The notes under the pieces were generated by a model that worked only from the letters and a program-made list of their open reading frames with translations, did no database searches and was not told the DNA's origin. Below are positions 37,530 through 49,689 of a stretch of DNA of 64,000 nt, piece after piece (within the stretch, counting starts at the first letter, position 1; every line of letters begins with the position of its first letter). The stretch covers positions 59,600,987-59,664,986 of the forward strand of contig NC_086382.1 in assembly GCF_036588685.1 (NCBI RefSeq), given 5' to 3'. The translations under genes and the position numbers were made by a program. The stretch comes from Mytilus trossulus (Eukaryota > Mollusca > Bivalvia > Mytilida > Mytilidae).

Positions 37530-39120
37530 ATAAAAGAACAATAAAACATGTTGTTAAGATGATACACAACATCAGTACGCCGAATCTATACATCAAGACC
37601 ATCGTGTATTATTTGAGAAGTTGTTACGGAATATTTATCAACAAGGTCTTGGTACCTTCTGATAAACTTTTTTTAGAAAAAAGGACGAGACGTTCTTTGA
37701 CATACCCCTGGTTCATCAACTTTCTACTCAGACACTGATTACGTTTTACAAAGTCTGAGTAGGAGCTGCAAGCTCTTGAATATCGACTAAGTTGGGAAAT
37801 ATATATCCCATATGCAGGTGAAGTTGGTATATTGCTACTAAGGTGGGGGAAATTTATAATTGAAATTAAAATCGTCTCGTTTGTCATAGATTCTGGTACT
37901 GAGATGACTGTGTAAGTCAAATTCGAGATATAAATCTAAAAGTGAGGCGGAGGAAGCCGTGTCTGTTGTTTCTTCAATCTCGAGTTCTGGGGGATATATT
38001 AATGGAACCCAATCAGAATAGTTCGGACTGTTTAAGGAAAGAACATCATCAATATATCTGAAAGTGAAATTAAAATATCTGGCTTCTTTGATCCTCTTGT
38101 TTTTGACAAGTGTCTGGAGGAACTCCGATTCATATGAAAATAAGAAGAGGTCGGCAAGAAGAGGCGCACAGTTTGTTTCCATAGGAATGCCGACAATTTG
38201 TTGGAAAAGTCTACCTCCAAACTCAACAAATATGTTGTCGATAAGAAACTCCAGCATACTGACTACTTGTTCTTCTGTGTAGCATGATTTACCTTTTTGT
38301 TTGTCACTATTAACGAAATATGCTTTATGAAATCTCAAAGTAATAAATTTATAGCGTATGCTACCATTTTTATGTTGATAGGCATTGTGGATAATTTCTT
38401 TCAGGCGATTTTCCAATTTTACATGGGGAATGGTGGTATACAGGGTTGAAAAATCAAAAGTTTTGATGGAACTTATTTCAGAAAGTGACAGAGATTTGAA
38501 ATTGTCTAGAAGTTCTTTAGAATTTTTAAGAATCCACATATGGTTAATACCACTACGCGAGTAAACAGTTTCACAGTATTTCTGAAGACCCTCTTTCACT
38601 GCGGACAGAATTTTAGTCAATCTAATAGACAATTCTTTAGTGGAACATGAAGATGAGCCAGCAATATACCGTTGTTTGTACGGAATTTTATGAAGCTTTG
38701 GTATCCAATACAAACAAGGCAAGTCCTCCGATTTGGTGTTCAATGTAATGTTTATTGAAGCCATGAAGGACTTATGATTTGCTAAAATCTCATCCTTGTC
38801 AAATGATATGTATTTGTATGTGGGATTACCTGAGTGCTCCGTTTTACCCAATTCTTTTACAAGACATTCGTAGTAATACGATTTACATACAAAGACAATA
38901 TTATTTGAAGCTTTGTCCGCAGGAACAACAACATACTTATCATGAAGAGTTGATAGACATTTCATGACCTCTTTGTCTCTGAAAACGGACTTTGGTCGAT
39001 CGTTCACACAGTTTTTCAATTTGTGAATGCGACGTTTTATCTGAGACCTGATAGTTTTAACCCATTCTGATAAAGTGTCCAGCTCAACTTCTTCTCGCTT
39101 AGCCCATGCTCTGGCGCACT
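37530..39120 (-). pseudogene. Penelope-like element reverse transcriptase (broken)
   Basis: The main open frame runs from 39,120 (no ATG; 5' truncated against a dispersed repeat) to a stop at 37,838. Motifs in order: PADKASNNIVFVCKSYYYE, DLPCLYWIPKLHK, YIAGSSSCSTKELS, KTFDFSTLYTTIPH, FGGRLFQQIVGIPMETNCAP and FTFRYIDDVLSLN. FRYIDDVL is the RT catalytic motif. Related copies have GIPMGTN, so Gly-to-Glu in GIPMETN is probably damaging. At about 37,850 the frame shifts; the continuation (INFPHLSSNIPTSPAYGIYI) is readable to about 37,530 with a second slip. I assign it to Penelope-like retroelements from the RT motifs; no GIY-YIG endonuclease was found. Confidence 0.78.
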
Positions 39121-39384
39121 ATTTGATAACAACTGACATTTTCGTGACTTGATACAGGATATTCAAATAAAAAATGGCGGGGTAAATCTTGTTTATATGG
39201 CTAACATAGACTCCCGATTGTATTGCAGTGTATACAAATATTGATAAATTCAGGAGCAGATGTTACCAGTGAAACAAGATATGCTTAACAGACCGGAGAG
39301 AATGGGATCAGATATGGTCTTTTTGTGGGTTTTTGTATTAATCAGTCTTTTGTGTTTTTATTGAAATGTTTTGTGGACGTGTTT

Positions 39385-39680
39385 AGATATATAGGAAGAT
39401 GTGGTGTAAATGTCAATGAGACAACTCTCCATCCAAATAACAATTTATAAAAGTAAACCATTATGGGTCAATGTACGGCCTTCAACACGGAGCCTTGGCT
39501 CACATCGAACGAAAAGCTATCAAGGGCCCCAAAATTAATAGTGTAAAACCATTAAAACGAGAAAACAAACGATATAATCTATATAAAAAACGAGAAACAA
39601 AAAACACGTATAAATTACATAAACAAACGACAACTACTGTACATAAGATTCCTGACTTAAGACAGGTGCATACATTTGCA
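39385..39680. repeat. Full copy of the AGATGTGGTG short interspersed repeat
   Basis: Runs from GGAAGATGTGGTGTAAATGT through GAGACAACTCTCCATCCAAA, TACGGCCTTCAACACGGAGC and GGCTCACATCGAACGAAAAG. The open frame it carries is incidental. Confidence 0.65.
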
Positions 39681-39689
39681 GCGGGTGTT

Positions 39690-41520
39690 TGTATTTACAT
39701 CGATTTAATGTTATTTTCAGTTTCTATAGAACTTTTAAATCCCCCTTTGGTATCTTTAATCTCTTTTTGAATACATTGATATATGAACTACATAAGAATT
39801 TAGGAATGCATTTATGTAACCAATATGACAAAACTCGTAGGCAATGACTAGGGGTAAGATTAATAAAACCACGTGAGTTAAGTTATCTAATCTTAGTACT
39901 AATCAATCAAAGGACATATAGAAAATTCCGTCCTTTCCAAACAAATGTATAATTAAGTATTATTATGCATATCAGCCCAGAACTTTACAATTAAAAAAAT
40001 TAAGATCAGCAATAGATTGATTAGAAACAAGTTATTGCACTCATATAACATTATGATATTTATAATTCAATACGTAGCTGTTAAAGCTATTTACGATAAT
40101 GTCAACTTGATAAGGACATATCAAACTAATATTCATTTTATAATTATTCAAGGATAATTCGTTCATTAAAGTGTGACATTAAAACAAATAATGAAATCCA
40201 TATGTGTATATTAGCATTTTGTTCAATAGCTTAAAAAACAGCATAGTTACAAAACTTACTTTTTCCATGAGATTATTAAGAGTGTTTATGAAACTGCATT
40301 CAGGGTTTTTATTATACGATACTTCCTGTTAAATATAATCAATGCAGCACTTGATAATTTTACAGGTTTCAGAAAATCTCGTTACGCAAAGGTAATTTAA
40401 TATCACGTTGATTATAAGATAGCAATCTGCTTTAGGAAAATTATTCATTTGTCATATTATAGTGTTATTGCATGAATATTAGGGAATATTGTTCCGAGTA
40501 GAATTTTATATTGCATGATCTTGCGAGTGCAATAATAATGTAGGGTCTACGAGGGACAATATTCCCTAATATTGACACAATAACACTTTTATTGTATACA
40601 ATACAGTATTACAATATAATATTTGAAAGTGAAAATTGGTTGAAACTAAGATTTTGTCGTTGATGATGTCATGATTTTGAAGATATTTTGCGCTAGTGCA
40701 TATTTGTAATTTATTGCACGCTAACGTTTGGTTCTTTTCTGTGGGAAATGTTATGCATAAATGTTGTTATTGTTCTCATCGCATGGCATTCACACAACTC
40801 AACTGATACACTACGTATGTGTATGTAACAGTACTCGAATTTAATATCTGTGTTGCACTTCTTACTAAGCAAATGCTACAATAAGGTTTATATGATTAAA
40901 TCGAAACTACATATATTATGGTCACTAGCGCGAATAGTCGACCGATATAATGTGTCTGGATCGCAAATCAGTAGCAGCATATTTAATCGGACTAAGATCT
41001 TCTTATCCCAAAACAGTCGTGTGATCTGTTATTTTACCGATTTTGAAAGTTTGACTGAGTATGGATTCGCAGTTTGCTTGATGAATCTTATTCAGAAGAC
41101 GATTAACCTGTCAACGCACCAGGTCTTTCTCATTTTGGAGTACATACGATTCTTTCAGGTTTTGTTAACCACCTTGATTTGTATCATGTCCATCAATGTG
41201 TGGGATATGGAGATCGGTAAATAACTGTCGACTTCATCTTGTCAATGATTGCAAACCATAATGAGCAATTTTATAGAATTCAAAACATAAGCTATTTCCT
41301 ATATCGTGAAAAATATAACTAAATCTAAAAAAAATATTCAAATATAAAGAAAAATTTCTAAAAAATCTTGCAACAAATATCTGGTAATTTCTTTCTTTGA
41401 AAAACATAAAATTTGAATTTAAAAACAGTGATTATTTCCATCAACGAATGTTAATTACCTCAACTGATTCGACCTAGTGGTAATGAAAAAGGTTATCGTT
41501 ATTCCTTAAGATTTATGATG
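39690..41520. other. Intergenic stretch with a small hairpin element at 40,461-40,587
   Basis: No gene I can support. At 40,461-40,587 the ends AGTGTTATTG...AATATTAGGGAATATTG are inverted as CAATATTCCCTAATATT...CAATAACACT, a short foldback MITE candidate. A 124-codon open frame at 40,850-41,224 has no recognisable family and no splice support. Confidence 0.5.
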
Positions 41521-41529
41521 ATAATTATC

Positions 41530-41611
41530 AAATGTATCAGGATTATAATTTAGTACGACAGACGCGCGCTTCGTCTACATAAGATGAATAGGAGTTTAAC
41601 GCTTGGCATAT
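41530..41611 (-). mobile_element. Hammerhead-type repeat, copy E (fragment)
   Basis: ATCAGGATTATAATTTAGTA followed by CGACAGACGCGCGCTTCGTC matches the 3' part of the family on the minus strand. CTGATGA is lost. The hAT element at 41,620 is inserted at its edge. Confidence 0.6.
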
Positions 41612-42453
41612 CATGTGATCAAGGGTCGAAATTAGCGCTAGTCTGGAACTTGTAAAATTTGCGTCGGACCAGTAGATTTTGTCAGCTGGTGGTTCGGCGG
41701 ACCAGTAGAAATTTGTCGATAACAATCACTGATTGCATCGCAATCTCCGTTTGTTTACCAAACAATTTACCTGTGAAATTAATTACACGGTACTGGGGGG
41801 TATTACAATTGATCAAGTTAATTAATATCTCGAGCGAGCGTCCTTCACAACAATATAAAATGTGGAAATTTTTGGAAGGAGTTAAACCGCCGGACAAAAA
41901 ATTTAAGATAAATGAAAATCAAAAGGAAGATCGAAATAAAGTATACGAAAGTGACAAAAGGAAACACAAATACCAAAAATCATGGGAAAAAGATCGTGAA
42001 TGGTTGCATTATATAGTAGATCGGAATTTAATGAACTGTACAATATGTGAAAAATTTGCAGTGACAGACCTAGATAGGAAATGTATTTTCGTAACTGGAT
42101 CGGCAAATTTCAGATTGGATTCTGTACTTGCTCATGAGCAATCAGAACAGCACAAAAAATCTACTGCAATAAAAGACAAGAAGGCACCCGAGGAATCCAA
42201 GGCAGGGAAAATCATTGAAATTACCGAAGCCTTTATCAAAATCAGAATAAAGACTATTCCTTTGTTACTGTCTAACTTATGTAAACGGAAGCATCAAAAT
42301 AAAATTAAATATTTGTCATTTATATTAGTGTTTGTCAAATTAATGTCATTTTTGCAGGACCAGTACATTTGGAGCCGGACCAGTAGAGTTTTCAGTTCAC
42401 TGGTCCGGCAGGCCAGTACACAAAAAAGCTGAAATTCGACCCCTGCATGTGAT
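41612..42453 (+). mobile_element. Short hAT element with intact 8-bp target duplication
   Basis: The element proper is 41,620-42,445 (826 bp). The 8-bp sequence CATGTGAT flanks it exactly (41,612-41,619 and 42,446-42,453). The ends CAAGGGTCGAAATTAGC and, inverted, CAGGGGTCGAATTTCAGC are hAT-type terminal repeats. GGACCAGTA occurs several times just inside both ends (about 41,665, 41,699, 42,357, 42,375 and inverted near 42,398), as expected for subterminal transposase-binding repeats. It lacks the hAT catalytic domain and is too short to be autonomous. The perfect duplication implies a fairly recent insertion. Confidence 0.85.
41860..42432 (+). CDS. Zinc-finger fragment of ZNF862/C17orf113-like type inside the hAT element
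   Basis: An open frame starting at the Met of MWKFLEGVKPP. It contains KYQKSWEKDREWLHYIVD, a CTIC pair, GSANFRLDSVLAHEQSEQH and KKAPEESKAGKI. This is the TTF-like zinc-finger module found at the N-terminus of hAT-derived proteins such as ZNF862 and C17orf113-like proteins, which normally continue into a transposase-like domain. Here nothing recognisable follows SKAGKIIEITEAF, and the frame ends in the terminal repeats. It could be the first exon of a transposase in a deleted copy, or a stand-alone protein. Confidence 0.6.
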   Translation: MWKFLEGVKPPDKKFKINENQKEDRNKVYESDKRKHKYQKSWEKDREWLHYIVDRNLMNCTICEKFAVTDLDRKCIFVTGSANFRLDSVLAHEQSEQHKKSTAIKDKKAPEESKAGKIIEITEAFIKIRIKTIPLLLSNLCKRKHQNKIKYLSFILVFVKLMSFLQDQYIWSRTSRVFSSLVRQASTQKS

Positions 42454-43990
42454 GTACAAAGAAGATTGAAAAGTAATGTAGACTTCCCAAAATCGTGTAT
42501 TTAGTTGTCTATAGGGCCAATTTTGAAATCTATAAATTAAAGTAAGTTTCTTATTTGTTTTTCTTAAAATGTATATTTATCCAGTATACCAGGCCCATAT
42601 ATCTTTCAGTCGATTGCTAGCCTGACTGTTGGGGATAAATTCATCTCGTAAATCTCTGCTATTAAATGCAAACATTTGATTCCAACAGGTAGTAAAGGAA
42701 TCCTAAAATGATTTTTTTTAAAGAATTCAACGGTTATGAAATTGTTTGGTCAAGATTATTGGATTACATTTAAATCTTGATTTTCATGAAAGTGCAGCCT
42801 GCCTCGGGGTGCGGGATTTTCTCGCTGTTTTGAAGACACATTGATGTATCTTTTCTGTTTATATAACTCATACTTCTTATACATTTACTGTGGGATAATG
42901 ACGAAGAAGAAACAGGAACCTTGTGTTAAATCCTATTTACATTCTTTGGTGAATACAATGTTAAGGTATGTCTGATGAAGAATAGATAAACTTTATGTGC
43001 AAGCCAGATGACCTTGACTTATTTGGTATTCCCTTGTAGTTTAAAACAGCGTGTTTTCCGATGCAATAAGTACATAAGGAAATTATACAGTTACTGTAAT
43101 CGAATGGGAATTCAAGTGGGATATTACCTACCAAAAAAGTATTCAGTACTTTGACATTCCAAACAACTTGTGTTTTTGTCGTTTATATTTTGAATTGATT
43201 TACACTAGTCATTTTGGGACCCTTTATAAATTGCTGTTCTACACGCAAATGAATCCAGACTCGGTCAATTAAACTCATCATATATACCAGAATTCAAATT
43301 TAATATTTGAGCCGTACGCACGTTTTAAAAGTTCCAATCGGGATCGGACACAATCGAAAAAATGAAAGATAAGACTATCCCGGTATTTTAAGATTTCGTC
43401 AAGAACATTGTGGTTTACTGATGTTCAAATGATCTAAATAATATGATAAAGAATAAAACCAAGGTAACAAACAAAACACGAGTGATTTACGGGAATTTTA
43501 GACCAAAAAAAGCGAGACTGGGTGGTTGAAAGGTTCAACGTTTACCGAGTCTACTGAGTTAAAGTATTCTTTTCGCAAAACTCACCATGCTAATCCACAT
43601 TTTATCAAAATGGCATAATCGGGAATATGATACAATCGGTACAATTGCAGATTATACGACTGCACTGGTATAAAAAGACAAGCCAAAATGGCAAATATCT
43701 TGGTATTTGAAGCAAGTTCACCGGCAGTGGTGAAAAACAGGCAAATTCGTTTAAAATAAGGGGAAAATGTAAGAATATACGAAAAAAAAACACTGGCTTA
43801 CAACAAATTAAAATCCGACATTCTTATATAAGGTATAATTATGTCATAGATTCGATTTTGAAATTTTCAATCAGTGACAATATCGAAGAAAAGATCAAGA
43901 TATGAAGAATATCTTCTTATTCCAGTAGTATTCTTAAGTTCATGTACTCGCCCTGATCTATATGAACTGCAAACATTCATTGAAATGTAA
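42454..43990. other. Intergenic stretch with no recognised feature
   Basis: AT-rich, no convincing exon, transposon end or known repeat was seen between the hAT target duplication and hammerhead-type copy F. Confidence 0.45.
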
Positions 43991-43994
43991 GGGA

Positions 43995-44240
43995 CAGTAG
44001 TTATCAAAAGTACTAGGATTATAATGTTAAACGCCAGACGCGCGTTTCGTGTACATAAGACTCATCAGTGACGCTCAGATCAAAATAGTTAAAAAGCCAA
44101 AAAAGGAAAACTTGAAGAACACTGAGGTCTCAAAATTCCAAAAGGTTGTGCCAAATACAGATAAGGCAATCTATTCCTGTGATCAGAAAATCCTTAGTTT
44201 TTTTAGGAATCAAAAGGTTTGGAAACAGGAAATTTATAAA
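43995..44240 (-). mobile_element. Hammerhead-type repeat, copy F (core intact)
   Basis: The minus-strand core at 44,031-44,074 has GCGTCA, CTGATGA, stem II GTCT/ACAC with one mismatch, GAAA, CGCGCGTC and TGGCGT. Body GATCAAAATAGTTAAAAAGC and CAAAATTCCAAAAGGTTGTG as in other copies. Second best candidate for an active ribozyme. Confidence 0.8.
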
Positions 44241-44529
44241 ACATGACGATGTAACTGAGATTCATGTCTACACCCACAGGACATTATTAGTATATCTTAA
44301 ATTAAATTCAAAGTGCTGAACAAGGTGCTTTCCTTTTTGTCTTTTTAAAAGGTTGTGTATAAGTTCAGCACGATATTGTGTAATTCAAGTCGGTCCGTAG
44401 TGACGCTCAGTTGTTCTTCCCAAGTAGAACACCAACAGTATGCTGAAGTATCAACCTACAAGAATAGACTTTGTCGATAAAAAAGGGTAGAATTTGTAAA
44501 GAGTAATATAACTAAAGGTTCCGGACAGT

Positions 44530-44640
44530 AACAAAAGATTTCGAGTACATATTTAGTCTTTTTAAGAATCAACATGTGATTAAAAGCTCTTGAAAAATCT
44601 CATCACAATATTTCTGAAAAAGTTTCTTTTATTTAGAGAG
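44530..44640 (-). mobile_element. Small Penelope-like RT remnant
   Basis: TTTTTAAGAATCAACATGTG and CATCACAATATTTCTGAAAA align with 38,523-38,590 of the RT copy (TTTTTAAGAATCCACATATG, TTTCACAGTATTTCTGAAG). Frame lost. On the minus strand it lies just upstream of hammerhead copy F. Confidence 0.5.
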
Positions 44641-46619
44641 AGAAAAGCATTACTTTATTGTTTCCTTTAATTGGAGATGAAAATGATGTTAGGAATAATT
44701 AGAGCAACACCAGAGGTAAATTTTTATAATCAAAGACGGACGGGAATACATCGTTTTATGGTGTTAAAATAAATTTAAAAGTGATTTTTTTTCTCAAGAA
44801 ACTGTTTTGACGAGTTACAAAATTACTGTATTGGAAAACGAATAAAATGTTTTTTTTACAATTGTCCTTTGTTGTTTGATTGCATTTTTTCTTTTCTGAT
44901 AATGAAAACCGTTGGCGAAATTGTTTTTCAGTGATTGGACTATCAGTAGTCAGCACTTCTGTGTTGACTTGAGTTATCATTGATATGTTCATAATTATAA
45001 ATTAACTGTAAACAAAACTCTGAATTTTAAAATAAAATAAGGCTTTTCTACCAGGAATGAGGTAGTCGTAATCTATAATCGTAATCGATTGTAATTGGTT
45101 ACATTTTTTTCAGTATTCTGCAGTAATCTGTAATCGAAGACATTTTCGAGTACATGTAATCGTAATTTAATCGATTACAGCAAAAATCATGATGTAATCA
45201 TCGATTACTTTCGGTTATATTTCGATTACTTTAGAAAACTAGTTTGACGAAATTCAACCTACTTTGAATGAAAACATGTATGTATTCATCATTTGAAGGA
45301 CTGATATGACTTAAGCGTTTATCAGCTGCCTCTATATTTCTATCTATTGTCCCAAACTGCAAAATGATCACCCAGATTCCCTACCATATTTTTTTTATGT
45401 CTCGCTTTTGAAACAAATGGATTAATGTACTTGTCAATAAGTCAACCCCTTTTATGTTAAAATAAGAAAATAGATTTGAATTAAGAAAATATATTTAAAA
45501 TAAGAAATGTGTCTTAAGTTAAGTTCTGTAGTTCCTAAAATAGTAAGATTATTTGTATTAAATTTCCTAAAAGCAGCATTTTCACTAAGAGTTAAGCTTA
45601 GAAAAGATAAACAGTTGCTTTTTTAAAATGTTATGATAAACATGTATAGTATAAAAGTAAGAAGGTACACAAAATCCTTTTAACAATGAACCTATGCCTA
45701 AATGCATTGAAACTCTTTTCAGAAAAAGATACATGTATTCCTCTTTGGCACTATTACTGTTTATAATTTTATTAGAGAATGAAAAAAAACCACTTAACAA
45801 ACTTTCTTGTCTTTACTAATCAGATGATCAAAGTCTTCTCATCACTATATAATAAGACACATACTTTATTTTTATTTCAATTATGTTCTAATTCGCCAAG
45901 TTAAACCGAACATAAATTATTTAGTCAATAAAACTCAACACATGTATACAATAGGAATGAGCTCTCCTTGTGAGTAGCACACTAATTCTTTATTTTTCCT
46001 CCTTCAAACAACAAAACCATTTCATATATATTCATATTTCAATAGTCATTTAAACGTCCATCTGCATCAAAATTGCTCCTCCTAGCAAATCACACAATTT
46101 TCTCAATATAACAAAACACCGTATCGGGACTCCATCCCACTAAAAATCAAAATCAACAACAATCTACAAAACACAATAAATACATTATTATTAGAATATA
46201 TCTTGTCACATCATTACTGTCTAACTTAAATCTATCAAAATGGGTGGGGTGGGTGGGGGATGTGTATAACGAAACGGAAGGTATGCTACTCTGTAAAGGC
46301 AGAACGTCGAATAACTGGTTATAATAATATCTTATATTTATAATGAGATTCTGCACGAGAATCACGATCCTACCCTCGTACAAACGGGTAGAATACCTGC
46401 ATTGCGACATACAATAGCCAATCAAATCATACAATAACAAACCAGGTGTGCAACCATGTGCTCATCAACACGTGTTGAACATAAACAAACACAAACAAGT
46501 CATGTGCTTCCGATACTATGAATAAATATATGTATGTTCTAATTCGCCAAGCTTAACCGAACATAAATTATTTAGTCAATAAAACTCAACACATGTATAC
46601 AATAGGAATGAGCTATCCT

Positions 46620-47690
46620 TGTAAGTAGCACACTTTCGAAATGACAAAGTAGATAAGAAAAAACTGGTATGAAAATTATAAGCCAAAATTCTTAGTAACG
46701 AGTAGTTTTTCAGAAATATTTTCACGCACATATCCGTCTTTTGCTGTATCTGAAGACCATCTACCGTGTTTTTTTTAAATATTCTATCTTGAATACCAGC
46801 AGCAGCCGCAGCTGTTGCTCCACCTGCTCTTAAACTAAGCAAACCAAATTTTGATTTGTCTAATCCCAAAGATTCTTAAGCCTCTAACAGTACTTCTCTT
46901 GCTCTTGTATAAGACAAAGGCGCATGAACCCTTAGCACGTACGTGTTAGTCTTTTTACGATATAAAACTTATCTAAATATGAATTCTATAGAATCGTGTT
47001 TAATGTTCGCTTGGTTCAAGTATGTCTCTAACATTTGGACTGGACAGGTAACCGAATATGTTTTAGTAATAAAAACATGAGTTCCTGCTCTTTGTTGGTC
47101 CGTTTTGCTTTTTTCGATGAATAAAGACATATATAATGAATGAAATGAAACATCTGACCTTTTTAAATTAACTAGTTCTGAAAATCTTAAAAATCCGGCA
47201 TAGCTAACGAGACACATACATGCTATTCTTCTATGGTTTAAAGTACTATTTGTATTGCCGTATTTCAAAACCAGTTGATTAAGAATATGAGGAGTTATTG
47301 GTTCCTTCTTGTTTACAATGTGATGACCGATTGACCTTTGTGTACCTTCTTTTACGGAAGTACAAAGAAAAGAATCACAAGGATTTACATATCCAGCTAA
47401 TTTGTGTGTCCATTGAATGGCATCTATCTTTGCAGAAAAATTATAATTTTTTCGTAAGTGAATCAAATATAATGAGACATTATAATCTGATGCCGGTAAA
47501 GGCTTTATATTAAATAAATTACACCATTTACAAACGCTATTAAATGCATACCTTTATTTCTTTCTAGTATTATCAGCTGTAGAATTTAAACAATAATCTG
47601 GAAGACATTTTGCGAGATTGCTAGAAACTTCATTCTGTGGTATTCTATCCTTAGACCAACGACCAGTACTAAAAACATCTGCAAAACGTA
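46620..47690 (-). pseudogene. Tyrosine recombinase of the Ngaro-type element (broken)
   Basis: The N-terminal part begins about 47,690 (STGRWSKDRIPQNEV). The catalytic domain shows AGFLRFSELVNLKRSDV (first catalytic Arg) and SLRAGGATAAAAAG (second Arg). The His of the usual HxxR box is Leu here (LSLR). Stops interrupt it near 46,969 and 46,880. A one-base slip in an A run at about 46,771-46,778 moves the C-terminal segment with the nucleophilic Tyr (DGYVRE) into another frame, where it ends at a stop near 46,650. The recombinase should be inactive. Confidence 0.82.
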
Positions 47691-47873
47691 TAAATAAAAT
47701 AAACAAATAATAATATTATAAAACTTTTTTTTTTTTTTTTTAAATATCTCATATACATCGTACTATTCACTAGACCTTGCTATATCAACATACATAGCCG
47801 TGTCATACATCTTACTACATGTATTCTAGATATATCAACAATTAACAATATGTACAAATAAACTCGAACATCA

Positions 47874-48596
47874 TTAAGTCGCTTTCATCTTAATTGCCAG
47901 TATATCAGACTTAAAATGCTTGGTACCAAAAATGGAGTTTTTATTCTGTCCTTGAATAAATATATTCTGACCTGATGAAAAATCAAAAACTTCTATAACG
48001 TAAGGTTGAAATTCCAATCTTCTATCAAAAATCAAAGACCAAAATGCCGATGAAGGCCATTTTGGAACGATCAATGTTCCCTCAGCTCTACAGAGAATGA
48101 GATGTTTAATACTTTTAGCCACTAAACTTATCGGAGGAACCAACCAATTATTTTCCCTTGTCCAATTTTGAGCGAAAGCGTCAATAGCAGTGCTTCCTGG
48201 ATTCCAAAACTTTGAGTTGAACCTTTTCAGTTTTGTATTATGAAAATTAGCAAATCTATCGATTGTGTAAGGACCCCAACTTTCATTCATGAAAGTAAAA
48301 AACTGAAACGAGGTTTGCCTGTCATCAATATCAACCATTTTAGATATGAAGAAGTCGGCTTTGAAATTTTCACACCGAGGTATCCAAGTAGGACACAACG
48401 TGATACCCGACCTTGTACATGTTCTAAAAATATCATAAGCTAAATGTTGTAAATGCAACTTTGTACTGCCTTTATTGATTATATTTACACAATTTTGGTC
48501 GTCTGTATGCCATTTAACTATTTTACATTTCAGATCGTGTTCAAACGAATTCAACGATAACTGAATAGCCCTGAGTTCACGCCAAGTGGAACTCAT
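47874..48596 (-). pseudogene. RNase H C-terminal part and downstream domain of the Ngaro-type polyprotein
   Basis: SSTWRELRAIQLSLNSF, WHTDDQNCVNIINKGS and WIPRCENFKADFFISK are the later RNase H motifs (normally N-x2-AD-x2-S in DIRS elements; here the region reads NFKADFFIS). It is separated from the upstream half by a stop near 48,616. The rest (TIDRFANFHNTKLKRFNSKF, VPPISLVAKSIKHL) is the usual linker before the recombinase. Confidence 0.78.
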
Positions 48597-48615
48597 TTTT
48601 TTTTCTCATTTTCAT

Positions 48616-49620
48616 TCAACATACAATGAAAATCTTGTCATTTGATTCAACAGTATATGCACCTAAAGCTACATTACTTGCATCTGAATATATCATAATT
48701 CTCGGTAAAGAATCATTCAATAAACGCTTCTCATTAAGCTCCAACAAGTTTTCCTGCCAAAATTTCAATTCAGCTAATACACATTTTTCATATACTAAAT
48801 ATAGTTTTGAATCCCACGTTTTTCGGTTTTCTATCGCGAAATATATATGCCTCGTCATTAAATTTGTGACATTACCCATAACTGGTGACATTGATATAAT
48901 TCTTCCGGCAAATTGAGCCAGCATACGTGCGTTCAAATTTGAAAATGATTTTAGTATAATATCAAGAGAATTTTTAGTGTCTTTAATTCTGCGCTCTGGC
49001 ACCTTTAAAGTAAAATCTTTATAATCCCAAATCAATCCTAACCATTCTAAACACTGAACCGGTTCAAAAAATCGATTTTTCTTTATTGACAATAAATCCA
49101 GCCAGTTTAAGTGATGACTTTAAAAATTCAGAAGTATCTTTACAATTTTTATAACCTTCATCCATGCCTAATCCATCGTCCAGATAAAGAACAATATTAA
49201 CACCATTTTCTCGCCAATACTTTACCATTGGTCTCAAACATTTAGTTAATATATAGGGGGCACTACTTAAACCAAAAGCTAATACAGAAAAGCAGTAAAC
49301 TTTGTTATTCCAGGAAAAACCTAAATATGTTTGTTGTTCTTTACAGATGTCCAAATGAAAATATCCAGATTTTAAATCAAACTTAATTAGAAAATGATCT
49401 TTTTGGGAGAATTCCATTGCAATTTTCCAATCTTCAAATTTTACCTTGTTTTTCAAAACGTAGAAATTCAATTCACTTAAATCTAAAATCAAACGCTTTT
49501 TACCAGTCTTTTGTGTAGCAACACTGAGAGGATTAACGACGAATGGTTGAAATGGTACTTCTAGAATACAGCCATTGCTAATTAGCTCAGTTATCGTTTC
49601 ATTTAAAAACAAACTATTTT
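48616..49620 (-). pseudogene. DIRS-type reverse transcriptase with RNase H start (frameshifted)
   Basis: The first part (49,612-49,064) holds KKRLILDLSELNFYVLKNKV, IKFDLKSGYFHLDI, FGLSSAPYILTK and the catalytic LYLDDGLG. A frameshift near 49,080 leads to the second frame (49,092-48,616) with LEWLGLIWDYKDFTLKVPE and MIYSDASNVALGAY, the start of RNase H (the Asp of YSDAS is a catalytic candidate). These motif strings are typical of DIRS/Ngaro polymerases rather than of LTR or LINE elements. Confidence 0.82.
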
Positions 49621-49689
49621 TAAAGAAGATTTATTATTCCGAAATTTCATTGGAGGGGGTTGTTTCATAAATGGAATTATAGAACCCTT

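Noticed and set aside
40850-41224. 124-codon plus-strand frame
   Set aside because: No recognisable family; parts of the reverse strand look like repeat DNA but I could not establish it.
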